A stretch of 28,772 nt of DNA from JBIICS01 sp044238735 (GTDB taxonomy: Bacteria > Bacteroidota > Bacteroidia > UBA4408): NCBI GenBank assembly GCA_044238735.1, contig JBIICS010000020.1:1-28772 (forward strand), given 5' to 3'. The translations under genes were made by a program, and so were the position numbers. This document shows, piece after piece, positions 1-7,715 of the stretch (positions are counted from its first letter, which is position 1; the number at the start of each line of letters is the position of its first letter). The notes below the pieces were generated by a model. It was not told where the DNA came from. It saw only the letters and a list, made by a program, of their open reading frames with translations, and did no database searches.

Positions 1-1481
1 TAAAATATCCATCGGTTTTTAAACGTTTCGAATCTAACTTTTACGACAGTATTATAACCATAGGAGGTGGTTTTACACTAATGGCTATTCTGGGCATGAG
101 TGAAGAAACGCCGAGTGCAGTCCGCCTAGTTATTGTAGGAGTTATATGGAGTTTATACGAGGCAGCGTGTATAGCTAAATTTGGTGCAACATTAGGTCAG
201 AAGATAACCAAACTTCAAGTTGTTGACTATAGCCATCAAGAAAATAAAATAAGTTTTATAAAAGCATTTAGTCGTTTTTGGCTTAAAGTAGCTACGGGGA
301 TTTATTCTCTTTTTGCATTAAATTTTAATAAAGAAAAAAGAGCATTACACGACTTACTGTCTAATGCTATTGTTTTAGATTATTCAGAATCTATGAAAAA
401 AAATAAGGGTCCCATCCGCGAATGGTTTGATGCTGTAATATTTGCTGTAATAGCTGCAACAATTATTCGAACATTCTTAATTGAAGCATTTACAATACCT
501 ACAGCCTCCATGGAGAAAACGTTATTAGTAGGTGATTTTCTTTTTGTAAGTAAAATTAATTACGGCGCACGTGTGCCTATGACACCAATTGCGTTTCCTT
601 TTGCGCATCATACACTTCCATTTACAGAAAACACAAAATCGTATATTGAATCTATAAAGTTACCGTATTATCGATTTCCGGGTTTTAACAAAATTAAAAA
701 TAATGATATAGTGGTGTTCAATTATCCTATGGAAGATTTTAGACCAATTGATAAAAAAGAAAACTATATAAAGCGTTGTGTTGGTATTCCGGGCGATACA
801 TTAAAGGTGGTGCAGCGCGACTTATACATTAATAATAAGGTTGCATTTAAACCCGAGAAAATGCAATTTAATCACCTGGTTATTACTACCGAGAATACTC
901 AGTCCTTTAATCCAAAGATTTTAAAAGAAATGGGAATAGATGAAAGTGCTTGGACTGCCACTACTAAAAGAGACACTTTTGTGTTTAATTTGAGTCAGGA
1001 TAAAGTTGATTTACTTAAAACATTGCCATTAGTTAAAAAGGTAGAGCCCCTTATTGAATATGCTAATCGCTTCTATGAATATATATATCCGTTTAACCCA
1101 CAATTACCATGGAATGTAGATAATTTTGGACCGATAATAATACCTAAACGCGGCATGAAGATTAAATTAGATGAGATCAACTATTCAATTTACAAAAGAG
1201 TAATAGAGGCCTATGAACTTCATCAAACCGGTAAAACTGCAGATGGCAAAATTTTAATTGATGGTAAAGAAACCAATGAATATACTTTTGAAATGGATTA
1301 TTACTTTATGATGGGTGATAATCGACATAACTCTGCAGATTCGCGGTTTTGGGGTTTTGTACCCGAAAATCATATTGTAGGTAAAGCAGTTTTCATTTGG
1401 TTATCACTAGACAATAACGAAACAAATCTTTTTAAGAAAATAAGGTGGGGCAGACTTTTTACGTTAATACACAAAGATTAA
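1..1481 (+). CDS. lepB: RDD domain-signal peptidase I fusion (5' partial)
   Basis: Membrane-bound serine protease that removes signal peptides from exported proteins. The frame is open from the first full codon (3-5) with no stop, so the gene begins upstream; the ATG at 81 is internal because it would cut off the RFxxNFYD stretch that matches the first helix of an RDD domain. The RDD part (to about position 390) also shows GATLGQK...LQVVD and RALHDLL. The peptidase follows: a membrane helix at about 430-480, PTASMEKTL with the nucleophile Ser at 507-509, YGARVP, YIKRCVGIPGD with the general-base Lys at 771-773, a long insert as is usual in Bacteroidota, and MGDNR...SADSRFWG near the C-terminus. 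Both catalytic residues are present. The N-terminal RDD fusion is unusual. The peptidase call is near certain; the role of the RDD part is unknown. Confidence 0.95.
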   Translation, partial: KYPSVFKRFESNFYDSIITIGGGFTLMAILGMSEETPSAVRLVIVGVIWSLYEAACIAKFGATLGQKITKLQVVDYSHQENKISFIKAFSRFWLKVATGIYSLFALNFNKEKRALHDLLSNAIVLDYSESMKKNKGPIREWFDAVIFAVIAATIIRTFLIEAFTIPTASMEKTLLVGDFLFVSKINYGARVPMTPIAFPFAHHTLPFTENTKSYIESIKLPYYRFPGFNKIKNNDIVVFNYPMEDFRPIDKKENYIKRCVGIPGDTLKVVQRDLYINNKVAFKPEKMQFNHLVITTENTQSFNPKILKEMGIDESAWTATTKRDTFVFNLSQDKVDLLKTLPLVKKVEPLIEYANRFYEYIYPFNPQLPWNVDNFGPIIIPKRGMKIKLDEINYSIYKRVIEAYELHQTGKTADGKILIDGKETNEYTFEMDYYFMMGDNRHNSADSRFWGFVPENHIVGKAVFIWLSLDNNETNLFKKIRWGRLFTLIHKD

Positions 1482-1578
1482 TCTTAAAAAGTTGTCTTAT
1501 CATAATAGAATATAAAGAAAATAAAGATGGTTTAAAATAAAAACCAATCATTTAAAAATCAGAATTTTAAATATATTT

Positions 1579-1621
1579 CATCCTTGAAATTCCACCATCA
1601 AAAAGTGGATTTTCAAGGATG
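1579..1621 (+). repeat. Conserved hairpin, copy 1 (terminator-like)
   Basis: Two 17-base arms (1579-1595 and 1605-1621) pair with one mismatch around a 9-base loop. The inner arm TTGAAATTCCAC is shared with the copies at 1776 and 3004, while the outer bases (CATCC/GGATG) differ but stay paired. Seven T residues follow at 1623-1629, so it can also act as an intrinsic terminator for lepB. Its orientation, set by the unpaired loop starting CA and ending AAA, is the same as in the other two copies. Confidence 0.85.
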
Positions 1622-1775
1622 ATTTTTTTATAATATCCTGAGAATAAAATATCATAATCATTAAAAACCATTTTTTAACCTGTTAAATTAGTCTATAAGA
1701 AACAATTAAAGATATTTTAACATTACTTAGATATAATGGATAGTTTGATGTATTGAAAAACCACATGATATTTAA

Positions 1776-1816
1776 AACCTTGAAATTCCACCACAAAAAA
1801 GTGATATTTCAAGGTT
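1776..1816 (+). repeat. Conserved hairpin, copy 2 (upstream of ATPase start)
   Basis: The 16-base arms 1776-1791 and 1801-1816 pair at 14 positions around a 9-base loop. The left arm keeps TTGAAATTCCAC; the right arm has drifted at two adjacent inner positions. The outer pairs are AACC/GGTT, different from copies 1 and 3 but complementary. It ends 19 bases before the ATPase start codon, so it would lie in the 5' leader of that mRNA if transcription begins upstream. It does not sit at a gene end, so a simple terminator reading fits it least well of the three. Confidence 0.8.
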
Positions 1817-1835
1817 AAATTTTTAAATTTGAATC

Positions 1836-3005
1836 ATGATAGATCGTAAAATACAGGGCCTTATAATAAAATATCTTCGGGAATTTCCGGTAATTGTTTT
1901 ATTAGGTCCAAGGCAAGTAGGTAAAACAACACTTGTAAAGCAAATAAGTAAAACGTTAAGAAAAAAAACTCATTATTTCGATTTAGAAAAAACAAGCGAC
2001 TTTCATATAATTTCTCGCGATCCTGAGTCGGCATTAGAAAAATTACATAAAGATTGTGTATTAATTGATGAGGTTCAGCGCTTACCACAGTTGTTCGAAT
2101 TACTGAGAGCACTGGTAGATGAACACAGAAAACCAGCTCGATTTATTCTTACCGGATCTGCATCCCCCGAATTAATGAAAGGTACATCCGAAACTTTGGC
2201 CGGAAGAGTTTATTATTTTAGATTGCATCCAATCGGACTGAACGAATTGCCTCCTAATATAAGTATAAGTAAACACTGGTTTAGAGGCGGTTTTCCTAAA
2301 GCCTTAACCCTTCGAAGTAACGAACTGGCTATAGCCTGGCTGGATGCCTTTATTACTACTTACATTGAAAGAGACTTACCTTTTTTATTCGATTCTAAGA
2401 TATCAGCACTAAGCATGCGTAAATTATGGGGAATGCTAGCTCATTTACACGGAAGCATATTAAATATTGAACAATTATCTAACTCTCTTGGAATAGGCGC
2501 TACAACCGTAAGAAGATATTTAGATTATTTAGAAGGTGCTTTTTTAATATACCGATTACAACCCTATTATGTAAACTTGGGAAAACGCTTAGTAAAAGCA
2601 CCAAAAGTATATTTAGTTGACAGCGGCATTTTACATTTCTTATTAGATCTGGAAAGTGAAAACGACTTGCATTATCATCCTCAAGTTGGTGCATCTTGGG
2701 AAGGATATGTAATTGCTCAAATAAAACAAGCTGCCCCCAACAGAATAGACACCTATTTTTACAGAACACATGCCGGAGCAGAGTGCGATTTAGTTCTGGT
2801 AAGAGGCAACACCGTAAAGGCCTGCATAGAAATTAAACTTAGTAAAACACCAGTACCCTCCAAAGGATTTTATCAATCTACAGAGGATTTAAAATGCAAT
2901 AACAACTTTTTAATTGTACCGGATACCTGTGATTATAAGAATAATAACGGGGTGATAATTACAGATATTAAAACATTTATAATTAAATACTTGTCAAAAA
3001 TATAA
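1836..3005 (+). CDS. AAA ATPase with DUF4143 nuclease-fold C-terminus
   Basis: A 389-residue protein of the AAA_14/DUF4143 family, whose cellular role is not established; members often occur in several copies per genome. Visible parts are Walker A GPRQVGKT (24-31), Walker B CVLIDEV (74-80), LTGSAS (106-110), a winged-helix-like stretch (about 195-240, LGIGATTVRRYLDYLEG), and a C-terminal region resembling the PD-(D/E)xK fold with E289, D318 and E332-I-K334. All these motifs look intact and the reading frame is unbroken, so it is probably functional. It stands alone between housekeeping genes, with a conserved hairpin 19 bases before its start and another overlapping its stop codon. No clear Shine-Dalgarno is present. 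Family assignment is secure; any function, such as in a mobile element, defence or hairpin recognition, would be inference. Confidence 0.9.
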   Translation: MIDRKIQGLIIKYLREFPVIVLLGPRQVGKTTLVKQISKTLRKKTHYFDLEKTSDFHIISRDPESALEKLHKDCVLIDEVQRLPQLFELLRALVDEHRKPARFILTGSASPELMKGTSETLAGRVYYFRLHPIGLNELPPNISISKHWFRGGFPKALTLRSNELAIAWLDAFITTYIERDLPFLFDSKISALSMRKLWGMLAHLHGSILNIEQLSNSLGIGATTVRRYLDYLEGAFLIYRLQPYYVNLGKRLVKAPKVYLVDSGILHFLLDLESENDLHYHPQVGASWEGYVIAQIKQAAPNRIDTYFYRTHAGAECDLVLVRGNTVKACIEIKLSKTPVPSKGFYQSTEDLKCNNNFLIVPDTCDYKNNNGVIITDIKTFIIKYLSKI

Positions 3006-3044
3006 CATTGAAATTCCACCATTTAAAAGTGGAATTTCAATGTT
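3004..3044 (+). repeat. Conserved hairpin, copy 3 (terminator-like)
   Basis: The 16-base arms 3004-3019 and 3029-3044 are perfectly complementary around a 9-base loop and are followed by a T run (3043-3048). The inner stem matches copies 1 and 2; the outer pairs are AACA/TGTT. The left arm overlaps the last two bases of the ATPase stop codon. It would work as an intrinsic terminator for the ATPase gene, but its sequence identity with the two upstream copies shows it belongs to a repeat family. Confidence 0.9.
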
Positions 3045-3465
3045 TTTTAATACTGAATTTTTCTGAAAAATAATCTTTTTAAAAAGTGTTGATATGATTT
3101 TTTATTACGAACACGCTATAATTAGGTTGATCCTTTAAAAATCAAAATACAATCCGGTAAAGGTATTTGGAATACGATGAGAATAGAAAGAATAAAATAT
3201 AGTTATGGTCAGTAACGGTAATTTAATTTGAACTATTTGTTCGAAAACAAATTAATGTCTACGATATAATATTTTCTCACAGAGATTAAGTGGCTTCAAC
3301 ACTACCGCCTTTTCAAGTATAAAATAACCACATCATCAGTCTAATCAACTTATTTACAATTAAATAAGTGTTTAAATGAACGCTTTATTTCTGCCCAAAA
3401 AAACGTAAAAATCCTTCTAAATTCCGTATATTCGCAGCTATTCAAAAAAAATTAAAATTAAGCTC
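3006..3465. other. Non-coding stretch before fbaB
   Basis: After the third hairpin there are about 420 bases without a credible ORF. I see two small perfect stem-loops: 7-base arms 3235-3241/3246-3252 with a CGAA loop, and 9-base arms 3348-3356/3361-3369 with a CAAT loop. The second lies about 60 bases upstream of the candidate -7 element of fbaB and could be an operator, but such AT-rich palindromes also arise by chance. No known riboswitch or RNA gene was recognised. Confidence 0.5.
3427..3434 (+). promoter_or_regulatory. Candidate -7 element for fbaB-accD
   Basis: TATATTCG matches the Bacteroidota -7 consensus TAnnTTTG at all but one fixed position, and lies 31 bases before the fbaB start. 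No TTG is found at the expected distance upstream, so only half of the promoter is supported. Confidence 0.35.
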
Positions 3466-4527
3466 ATGGCTAACATTTCAAAAATTACAGAATTATTAGG
3501 AAATCAGGCAGACAGCCTTTTAAATCATCAATGTAAAACCATTAGTAAAGAAAGCATTCATTTACCGGGTGCAGATTTTGTAGATCGTTTATTTACTTCA
3601 ACCAACCGAAACAATCAAACATTAGGAAGTTTGCAGTCTTTATATGGAACAGGCCGATTAGCTAACACAGGCTATATGTCTATACTTCCGGTTGACCAAG
3701 GCATAGAACATTCAGCAGGGGCCTCTTTTGCTCCTAATCCAATCTATTTTGATCCAGAGAACATCGTAAAACTTGCTATTGAGGGTGGATGCAATGCAGT
3801 TGCTTCTACATATGGAGTTCTGGCATCTGTTTCGCGTAAATATGCTCATAAGATTCCTTTTGTTGTGAAGATTAATCATAACGAATTTTTAACCTACCCC
3901 AATAAATACGACCAAATTATGTTTGGATCGGTAAAAAATGCCTGGGAAATGGGAGCCAAAGCCGTAGGTGCTACCATTTATTTTGGTTCGGCTGAATCTA
4001 GCCGTCAAATACAAGAGGTAGCCGAAGCATTTGAATATGCTCATGAACTTGGCATGGCTACAATTTTGTGGTGTTATATCCGTAATAATGGCTTTAAGAA
4101 AGACGGAATTGATTATCATACTGCAACCGATTTAACTTCACAAGCTAACCATCTGGGGGTTACTATTCAATCGGATATAATTAAACAAAAATTACCTACA
4201 AACAACGGAGGTTATACGGCTGTAAATTTTGGTAAAACACATGCAAAAGTTTATTCAGAATTAACAACCGATCATCCAATTGATTTATGTCGTTACCAAG
4301 TTGCTAATTGTTACATGGGTCGAAATGGATTAATAAATTCGGGTGGAGAAAGCAAAGGCGCCAGCGATTTGGCAGAGGCAGTAGCAACAGCGGTAATAAA
4401 TAAACGTGCTGGTGGACAAGGTTTAATATCTGGACGTAAAGCGTTTCAGAAACCAATTAAAGAAGGTGTTGAATTATTAAACACCATTCAGGATGTTTAT
4501 TTAGCAAAAGACATAACAATTGCTTAA
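3466..4527 (+). CDS. fbaB: Class I fructose-bisphosphate aldolase (FbaB/DhnA type)
   Basis: Cytosolic enzyme that cleaves fructose 1,6-bisphosphate to glyceraldehyde 3-phosphate and dihydroxyacetone phosphate, or runs in reverse in gluconeogenesis. The 353 residues match the usual length of the bacterial class I FbaB family. Seen are LPVDQGIEH (74-82) near the N-terminus, SDIIK with the likely Schiff-base Lys240, and the phosphate-binding stretch AGGQGLISGRKAFQKP (315-330). There is no class II zinc-site pattern. It is 28 bases upstream of accD on the same strand with no terminator between, so the two are probably cotranscribed. I recall class II aldolase being the usual neighbour of accD in many Flavobacteriia; here a class I enzyme holds that place. 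Confidence 0.93.
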   Translation: MANISKITELLGNQADSLLNHQCKTISKESIHLPGADFVDRLFTSTNRNNQTLGSLQSLYGTGRLANTGYMSILPVDQGIEHSAGASFAPNPIYFDPENIVKLAIEGGCNAVASTYGVLASVSRKYAHKIPFVVKINHNEFLTYPNKYDQIMFGSVKNAWEMGAKAVGATIYFGSAESSRQIQEVAEAFEYAHELGMATILWCYIRNNGFKKDGIDYHTATDLTSQANHLGVTIQSDIIKQKLPTNNGGYTAVNFGKTHAKVYSELTTDHPIDLCRYQVANCYMGRNGLINSGGESKGASDLAEAVATAVINKRAGGQGLISGRKAFQKPIKEGVELLNTIQDVYLAKDITIA

Positions 4528-4555
4528 AGTATATTTTTAATTAAAGAATGAAAAG

Positions 4556-5401
4556 ATGAGTTGGTTTAAACGTATTAAAGAAGGAATAACAACTACTACG
4601 CGAGAAAAAAGAGAAGCTCCAGATGGATTATGGTATAAATGCCCTTCTTGCAAACACATCATGACCACCGACGATCATGCCAAAAACGTTTATGTATGCA
4701 GTAAGTGTAATTTCCATGAACGAATAGGATCGGATGAATATTTTGAAATCTTATTTGATAATAAAGAATATACAGAAGTATTTGAAAACTTATCGGCAGG
4801 AGACCCTTTAAATTTTGTGGATACTAAAAAATATGTGGATAGACTGAAAGACTCTCAAAACAAAACAGGACTAAAAGATGCTATAAAAACTGCATATGGA
4901 AAAGTAGATGGTAACGATTTAATGATTGCCTGTATGGACTTTGGTTTTATTGGAGGATCTATGGGCTCGGTGGTTGGAGAAAAAATAGCTAGATCAATTG
5001 ATGTTTGCATAGAAAAGAAAATGCCTTTGATGATTATCTCTAAAACCGGAGGTGCTCGTATGATGGAGGCGGCTTTCTCTTTAATGCAAATGGCTAAAAC
5101 TTCTGCAAAATTAACGTTGTTAGCCGACGCAGGTTTACCTTATATCTCCTTTTTAACCGATCCTACAACCGGTGGTGTAACCGCCTCTTATGCGATGTTA
5201 GGAGATCTTAATATTTCCGAACCGGGCGCATTAATAGGCTTTGCCGGACCTCGTGTAGTAAAAGAAACCATTGGTAAAGATTTACCTAAAGGATTTCAAA
5301 CAGCAGAATTTGTATTGGAAAAAGGTTTCCTTGATAAAATAATTGAGCGAAAAGATTTAAAAGATACTTTGAGCAAATTTTTAGTGTTCTTTAAAAAATA
5401 A
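4556..5401 (+). CDS. accD: Acetyl-CoA carboxylase carboxyltransferase subunit beta
   Basis: Beta subunit of the carboxyltransferase that moves the carboxyl group from biotin to acetyl-CoA, making malonyl-CoA for fatty acid synthesis; its partner AccA is not in this window. The N-terminal zinc ribbon has four cysteines (C29, C32, C48, C51), followed by a crotonase-fold domain with GGSMGSVVGEK, GGARMMEAAFSLMQMAK and TDPTTGGVTASYAMLGD. At 281 residues it has normal length. The ATG at 4556 puts the MSWFKR N-terminus directly before the zinc ribbon, as in relatives. It follows fbaB closely and an intrinsic terminator follows about 25 bases downstream. Confidence 0.97.
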   Translation: MSWFKRIKEGITTTTREKREAPDGLWYKCPSCKHIMTTDDHAKNVYVCSKCNFHERIGSDEYFEILFDNKEYTEVFENLSAGDPLNFVDTKKYVDRLKDSQNKTGLKDAIKTAYGKVDGNDLMIACMDFGFIGGSMGSVVGEKIARSIDVCIEKKMPLMIISKTGGARMMEAAFSLMQMAKTSAKLTLLADAGLPYISFLTDPTTGGVTASYAMLGDLNISEPGALIGFAGPRVVKETIGKDLPKGFQTAEFVLEKGFLDKIIERKDLKDTLSKFLVFFKK

Positions 5402-5425
5402 ATTAGTTAAAGTAATTACTGTTTT

Positions 5426-5452
5426 AAAATCCACCCTCCAGGTGGATTTTTT
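5426..5452 (+). terminator. Rho-independent terminator after accD
   Basis: The 10-base arms 5426-5435 and 5441-5450 pair perfectly around the 5-base loop CTCCA and run into a T tract (5447-5452). This ends the fbaB-accD unit. It shares CCACC/GGTGG with the hairpin family near the ATPase gene but not the TTGAAATT part, so I treat it as unrelated. Confidence 0.9.
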
Positions 5453-5498
5453 ATTTAAATACACATCTTATCTATCTCGAGATTATAGAAATGCCCTA

Positions 5499-5529
5499 TT
5501 GTTTATAAGGTAAAAATTTAGCATATTTG
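5499..5529 (+). promoter_or_regulatory. Candidate Bacteroidota promoter for the nupC operon
   Basis: TTG at 5499-5501 is followed after 20 bases by CATATTTG (5522-5529), which matches TAnnTTTG at all fixed positions but the first. Spacing is that expected for the Bacteroidota primary sigma factor. The predicted start point, a few bases downstream, supports the ATG at 5545 rather than the upstream in-frame TTG at 5527 as start codon. Confidence 0.5.
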
Positions 5530-5544
5530 ATAAGACTTCTTATC

Positions 5545-6831
5545 ATGGATAAATTTTCGGGTATTATTGGAATTGTGTTAATCTTAGGACTAGCATTTCT
5601 TTTTTCCAATAACAGGAAAGCTATAAACTACAAGCTTGTTGCTTCTGGTTTATTAATCCAATTGGGTTTAGCCTTTTTTATTCTTAAAATTCCCATTGGT
5701 CAAGAAATATTTGCAAAACTAGGAACGATTGTAACCAAAATTTTAGACTTTTCAGATAAAGGTGCTGAATTTGTTTTTGGAATTTTAGTGGAAAAGAAAA
5801 CACTTGAAGAAGTTTTTGGCATAGGCAAAAGTTTCATCTTTTTTTTTAAAATTATACCCACCATTATTTTTGTTTCGGTATTAGTGAGTATTGCTTATCA
5901 ATTAGGATTAATGCAGCGTATAGTAGCTGTAATAGCCCGTATAGTTCACTTTTTAATGGGTGTAAGTGGCAGCGAAGCATTATCGAATGTAGCCAGCGCT
6001 TTTGTTGGACAGGTAGAGGCTCAAATTATGATTAAACCCTATTTAGATGGTATGACCAGAAGTGAATTACTTGCCTCAATGGCGGGAAGCATGGCTTGTA
6101 TTGCCGGCGGTGTTATGGCAGTATATATTTCGTTAGGGGTTCCGGCGCCATACTTAATTGCAGCCAGCCTTATGGCGGCCCCTGCTGCACTCGTTATTTC
6201 AAAAATTGTTTTTCCAGAAACGGAAAATTCAGAAACAAAAGGGGTTGTTAAATTAGAAATTAAAAAGGCTCATACTAATTTAATGGATTCTATATCTCAC
6301 GGTGCTTCGGATGGAATGAAAGTTTCTATAAATGTAATTGCGATGTTGCTGGGATTTATAGCTTTAATTGCTATGCTCGATTACATTTTAGGTTTTGTTG
6401 GGCACGGATTAGCGAGCATCCATTTTTTATCTCCAGAAACTTTGCCTTTTAATCTGAATAACTTAAGCTTAAAGATGATTTTAGGGAGTTTATTTTCTGT
6501 ATTTGCATGGGCCATGGGAGTTCCATTTGCCGAAGCCAATACAGTTGGCAGCTTAATGGGAACTAAAATGGTAGTAAACGAATTTGTAGCTTATTTAGAT
6601 TTAACCAAACTGATGGAAGGTGGAGGATTATCTAAAAAAGCTTTAATAATAGCAAGTTTTGCCTTGTGTGGCTTTGCTAATTTTAGTTCAATAGCTATAC
6701 AAGTGGGAGGAATTGGTGAACTAGCGCCAAATCGCAGACAGGATTTAGCAAAATTAGGTTTAAAAGCTTTAGTATGCGGAACTCTCGCATCCTATTTAAG
6801 CGCAACTATTGCCGGAATATTACTTGGATAA
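5545..6831 (+). CDS. nupC: Concentrative nucleoside transporter (NupC/CNT family)
   Basis: Inner-membrane cation-coupled importer of nucleosides. The protein is very hydrophobic with many membrane segments and carries the CNT signature: GSEALSNVASAFVGQVEAQ, then IKPYLDGMTRSELLASMAGS and AGGVMAVYISLGVPAPYL, with a further conserved region containing FAEANTVGSLMG. An in-frame TTG at 5527 would add six residues but falls within the candidate -7 promoter element, so I chose the ATG at 5545 (428 residues). The family usually contains about 400-430 residues. A small lipoprotein gene starts 6 bases after its stop and is probably in the same transcript. Substrate choice cannot be read from the sequence. 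Confidence 0.93.
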   Translation: MDKFSGIIGIVLILGLAFLFSNNRKAINYKLVASGLLIQLGLAFFILKIPIGQEIFAKLGTIVTKILDFSDKGAEFVFGILVEKKTLEEVFGIGKSFIFFFKIIPTIIFVSVLVSIAYQLGLMQRIVAVIARIVHFLMGVSGSEALSNVASAFVGQVEAQIMIKPYLDGMTRSELLASMAGSMACIAGGVMAVYISLGVPAPYLIAASLMAAPAALVISKIVFPETENSETKGVVKLEIKKAHTNLMDSISHGASDGMKVSINVIAMLLGFIALIAMLDYILGFVGHGLASIHFLSPETLPFNLNNLSLKMILGSLFSVFAWAMGVPFAEANTVGSLMGTKMVVNEFVAYLDLTKLMEGGGLSKKALIIASFALCGFANFSSIAIQVGGIGELAPNRRQDLAKLGLKALVCGTLASYLSATIAGILLG

Positions 6832-6837
6832 TTTATT

Positions 6838-7359
6838 ATGAAAACATACTATTTACTTTATTTATCAGTAATTACTTTTCTTTTTATATCATGCAAAAAA
6901 GAAGGCATAAAACCATCCGGTGACACTTCTTTTTTAGAGGGAAACTGGAAATGTGTATACGTATTCGGAAATAATTGGGGAAGCCCTTACTTTAATGACT
7001 CAACCTCTTATGTTGGCCAAACGCTAACTATTAATAATAAAGGACAATATGTTACTAATTTCATTTACGATGGATATGAAAATAATCAAAGTGGAATTTT
7101 GAAGAACGTAGAATTAGTTGACAGTTCAAAAGGAATGGCTGATTTTTATCCCACTCTTACTAATGCCTATAAAATAAATTTTGAAATGATTAAGCCCAAA
7201 AACGGAACCACTATATTTTACGATAACGTTCTGGTTTTTAAAACAGGTAAAAGTTCGAATGCGTTTACAAACCCCAAGGAAACTGAGGGAGAAAAACTAA
7301 TAATACGATTTTGGGGAAACTCGTTAAGTCAGAATTACCTTGCTTTTGTAAAAAACTAA
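6838..7359 (+). CDS. Small lipoprotein of unknown function
   Basis: A 173-residue protein with a lipoprotein signal: a basic start, a hydrophobic stretch and the lipobox FISC with Cys19. The rest is rich in short beta-like segments, beginning with EGNWKCVYV, which resembles the start of lipocalin-like folds, but I recognise no family. It lies 6 bases behind nupC, so a role linked to nucleoside uptake at the envelope is possible but is only an inference from position. Its stop codon overlaps that of the convergent dgkA gene (7356-7358 against 7357-7359). Confidence 0.8.
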   Translation: MKTYYLLYLSVITFLFISCKKEGIKPSGDTSFLEGNWKCVYVFGNNWGSPYFNDSTSYVGQTLTINNKGQYVTNFIYDGYENNQSGILKNVELVDSSKGMADFYPTLTNAYKINFEMIKPKNGTTIFYDNVLVFKTGKSSNAFTNPKETEGEKLIIRFWGNSLSQNYLAFVKN

Positions 7360-7715
7360 ACTAACTTCGGAATAAAAATAATTATTCCGCATATTGCAGC
7401 AATTAAAGCTGTTATTAGAACTGCAGCAGCTGCCAAATCTTTTATTAAACCTGCCTTTTGGTGAAAATTGGGTGAAATAAAATTTACCATTTCCTCAATA
7501 GCGGAATTAAATATCTCGGCTGAAATAACCATACCAACACAAACAAGAACAACCAGCCATTCATTAGTTGAAATTTTAAAATAGACACCTGACAATAAAA
7601 CTGCTATCAAGGCAAACAAATGAAATTGAAGATTTCCCTGCGATTTAACCGCCCATAGCAAACCGTTTATAGCGTATTTAAAACTACCGATCCGTTTTGC
7701 TAAAAATCTAATCAT
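7356..7715 (-). CDS. dgkA: Diacylglycerol kinase family protein (DgkA-like)
   Basis: Small inner-membrane kinase of the prokaryotic DAGK family, phosphorylating diacylglycerol or undecaprenol. At 119 residues it has the usual size, with three predicted membrane helices and the family core EIFNSAIEEMVNF (67-79), then KDLAAAAVL (92-100). Its ATG overlaps the psd stop by one base (TAATG), so translation is probably coupled. Pairing with psd places it in membrane lipid metabolism. Lipid or undecaprenol specificity cannot be told apart from sequence alone. Confidence 0.93.
   Translation of the reverse strand: MIRFLAKRIGSFKYAINGLLWAVKSQGNLQFHLFALIAVLLSGVYFKISTNEWLVVLVCVGMVISAEIFNSAIEEMVNFISPNFHQKAGLIKDLAAAAVLITALIAAICGIIIFIPKLV

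Larger units (their letters stand above)
1482..1835. other. Non-coding stretch with two hairpin repeats
   Basis: This is AT-rich and I find no plausible ORF or RNA gene in it. It holds the first two copies of the hairpin family (1579-1621 and 1776-1816). The first may also end lepB transcription, since T residues follow it about 100 bases after the lepB stop. I could not find a convincing promoter for the ATPase gene. Confidence 0.6.

Noticed and set aside
81..83. ATG at 81 as the start of the signal peptidase gene
   Set aside because: The frame is open upstream and encodes the first RDD helix motif, so this Met is internal.
1861..2112. Minus-strand ORF inside the ATPase gene
   Set aside because: It is an antisense shadow with no recognisable domain; the plus-strand frame carries all the family motifs.
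1579..3044. The three hairpins as integron attC sites or a CRISPR array
   Set aside because: They lack the attC core (RYYYAAC/GTTRRRY), spacing is irregular with a gene between, and there is no integrase or cas gene.
5527..5544. TTG start for nupC
   Set aside because: It lies within the candidate -7 promoter element and would add residues not needed by the family; the ATG at 5545 is better.
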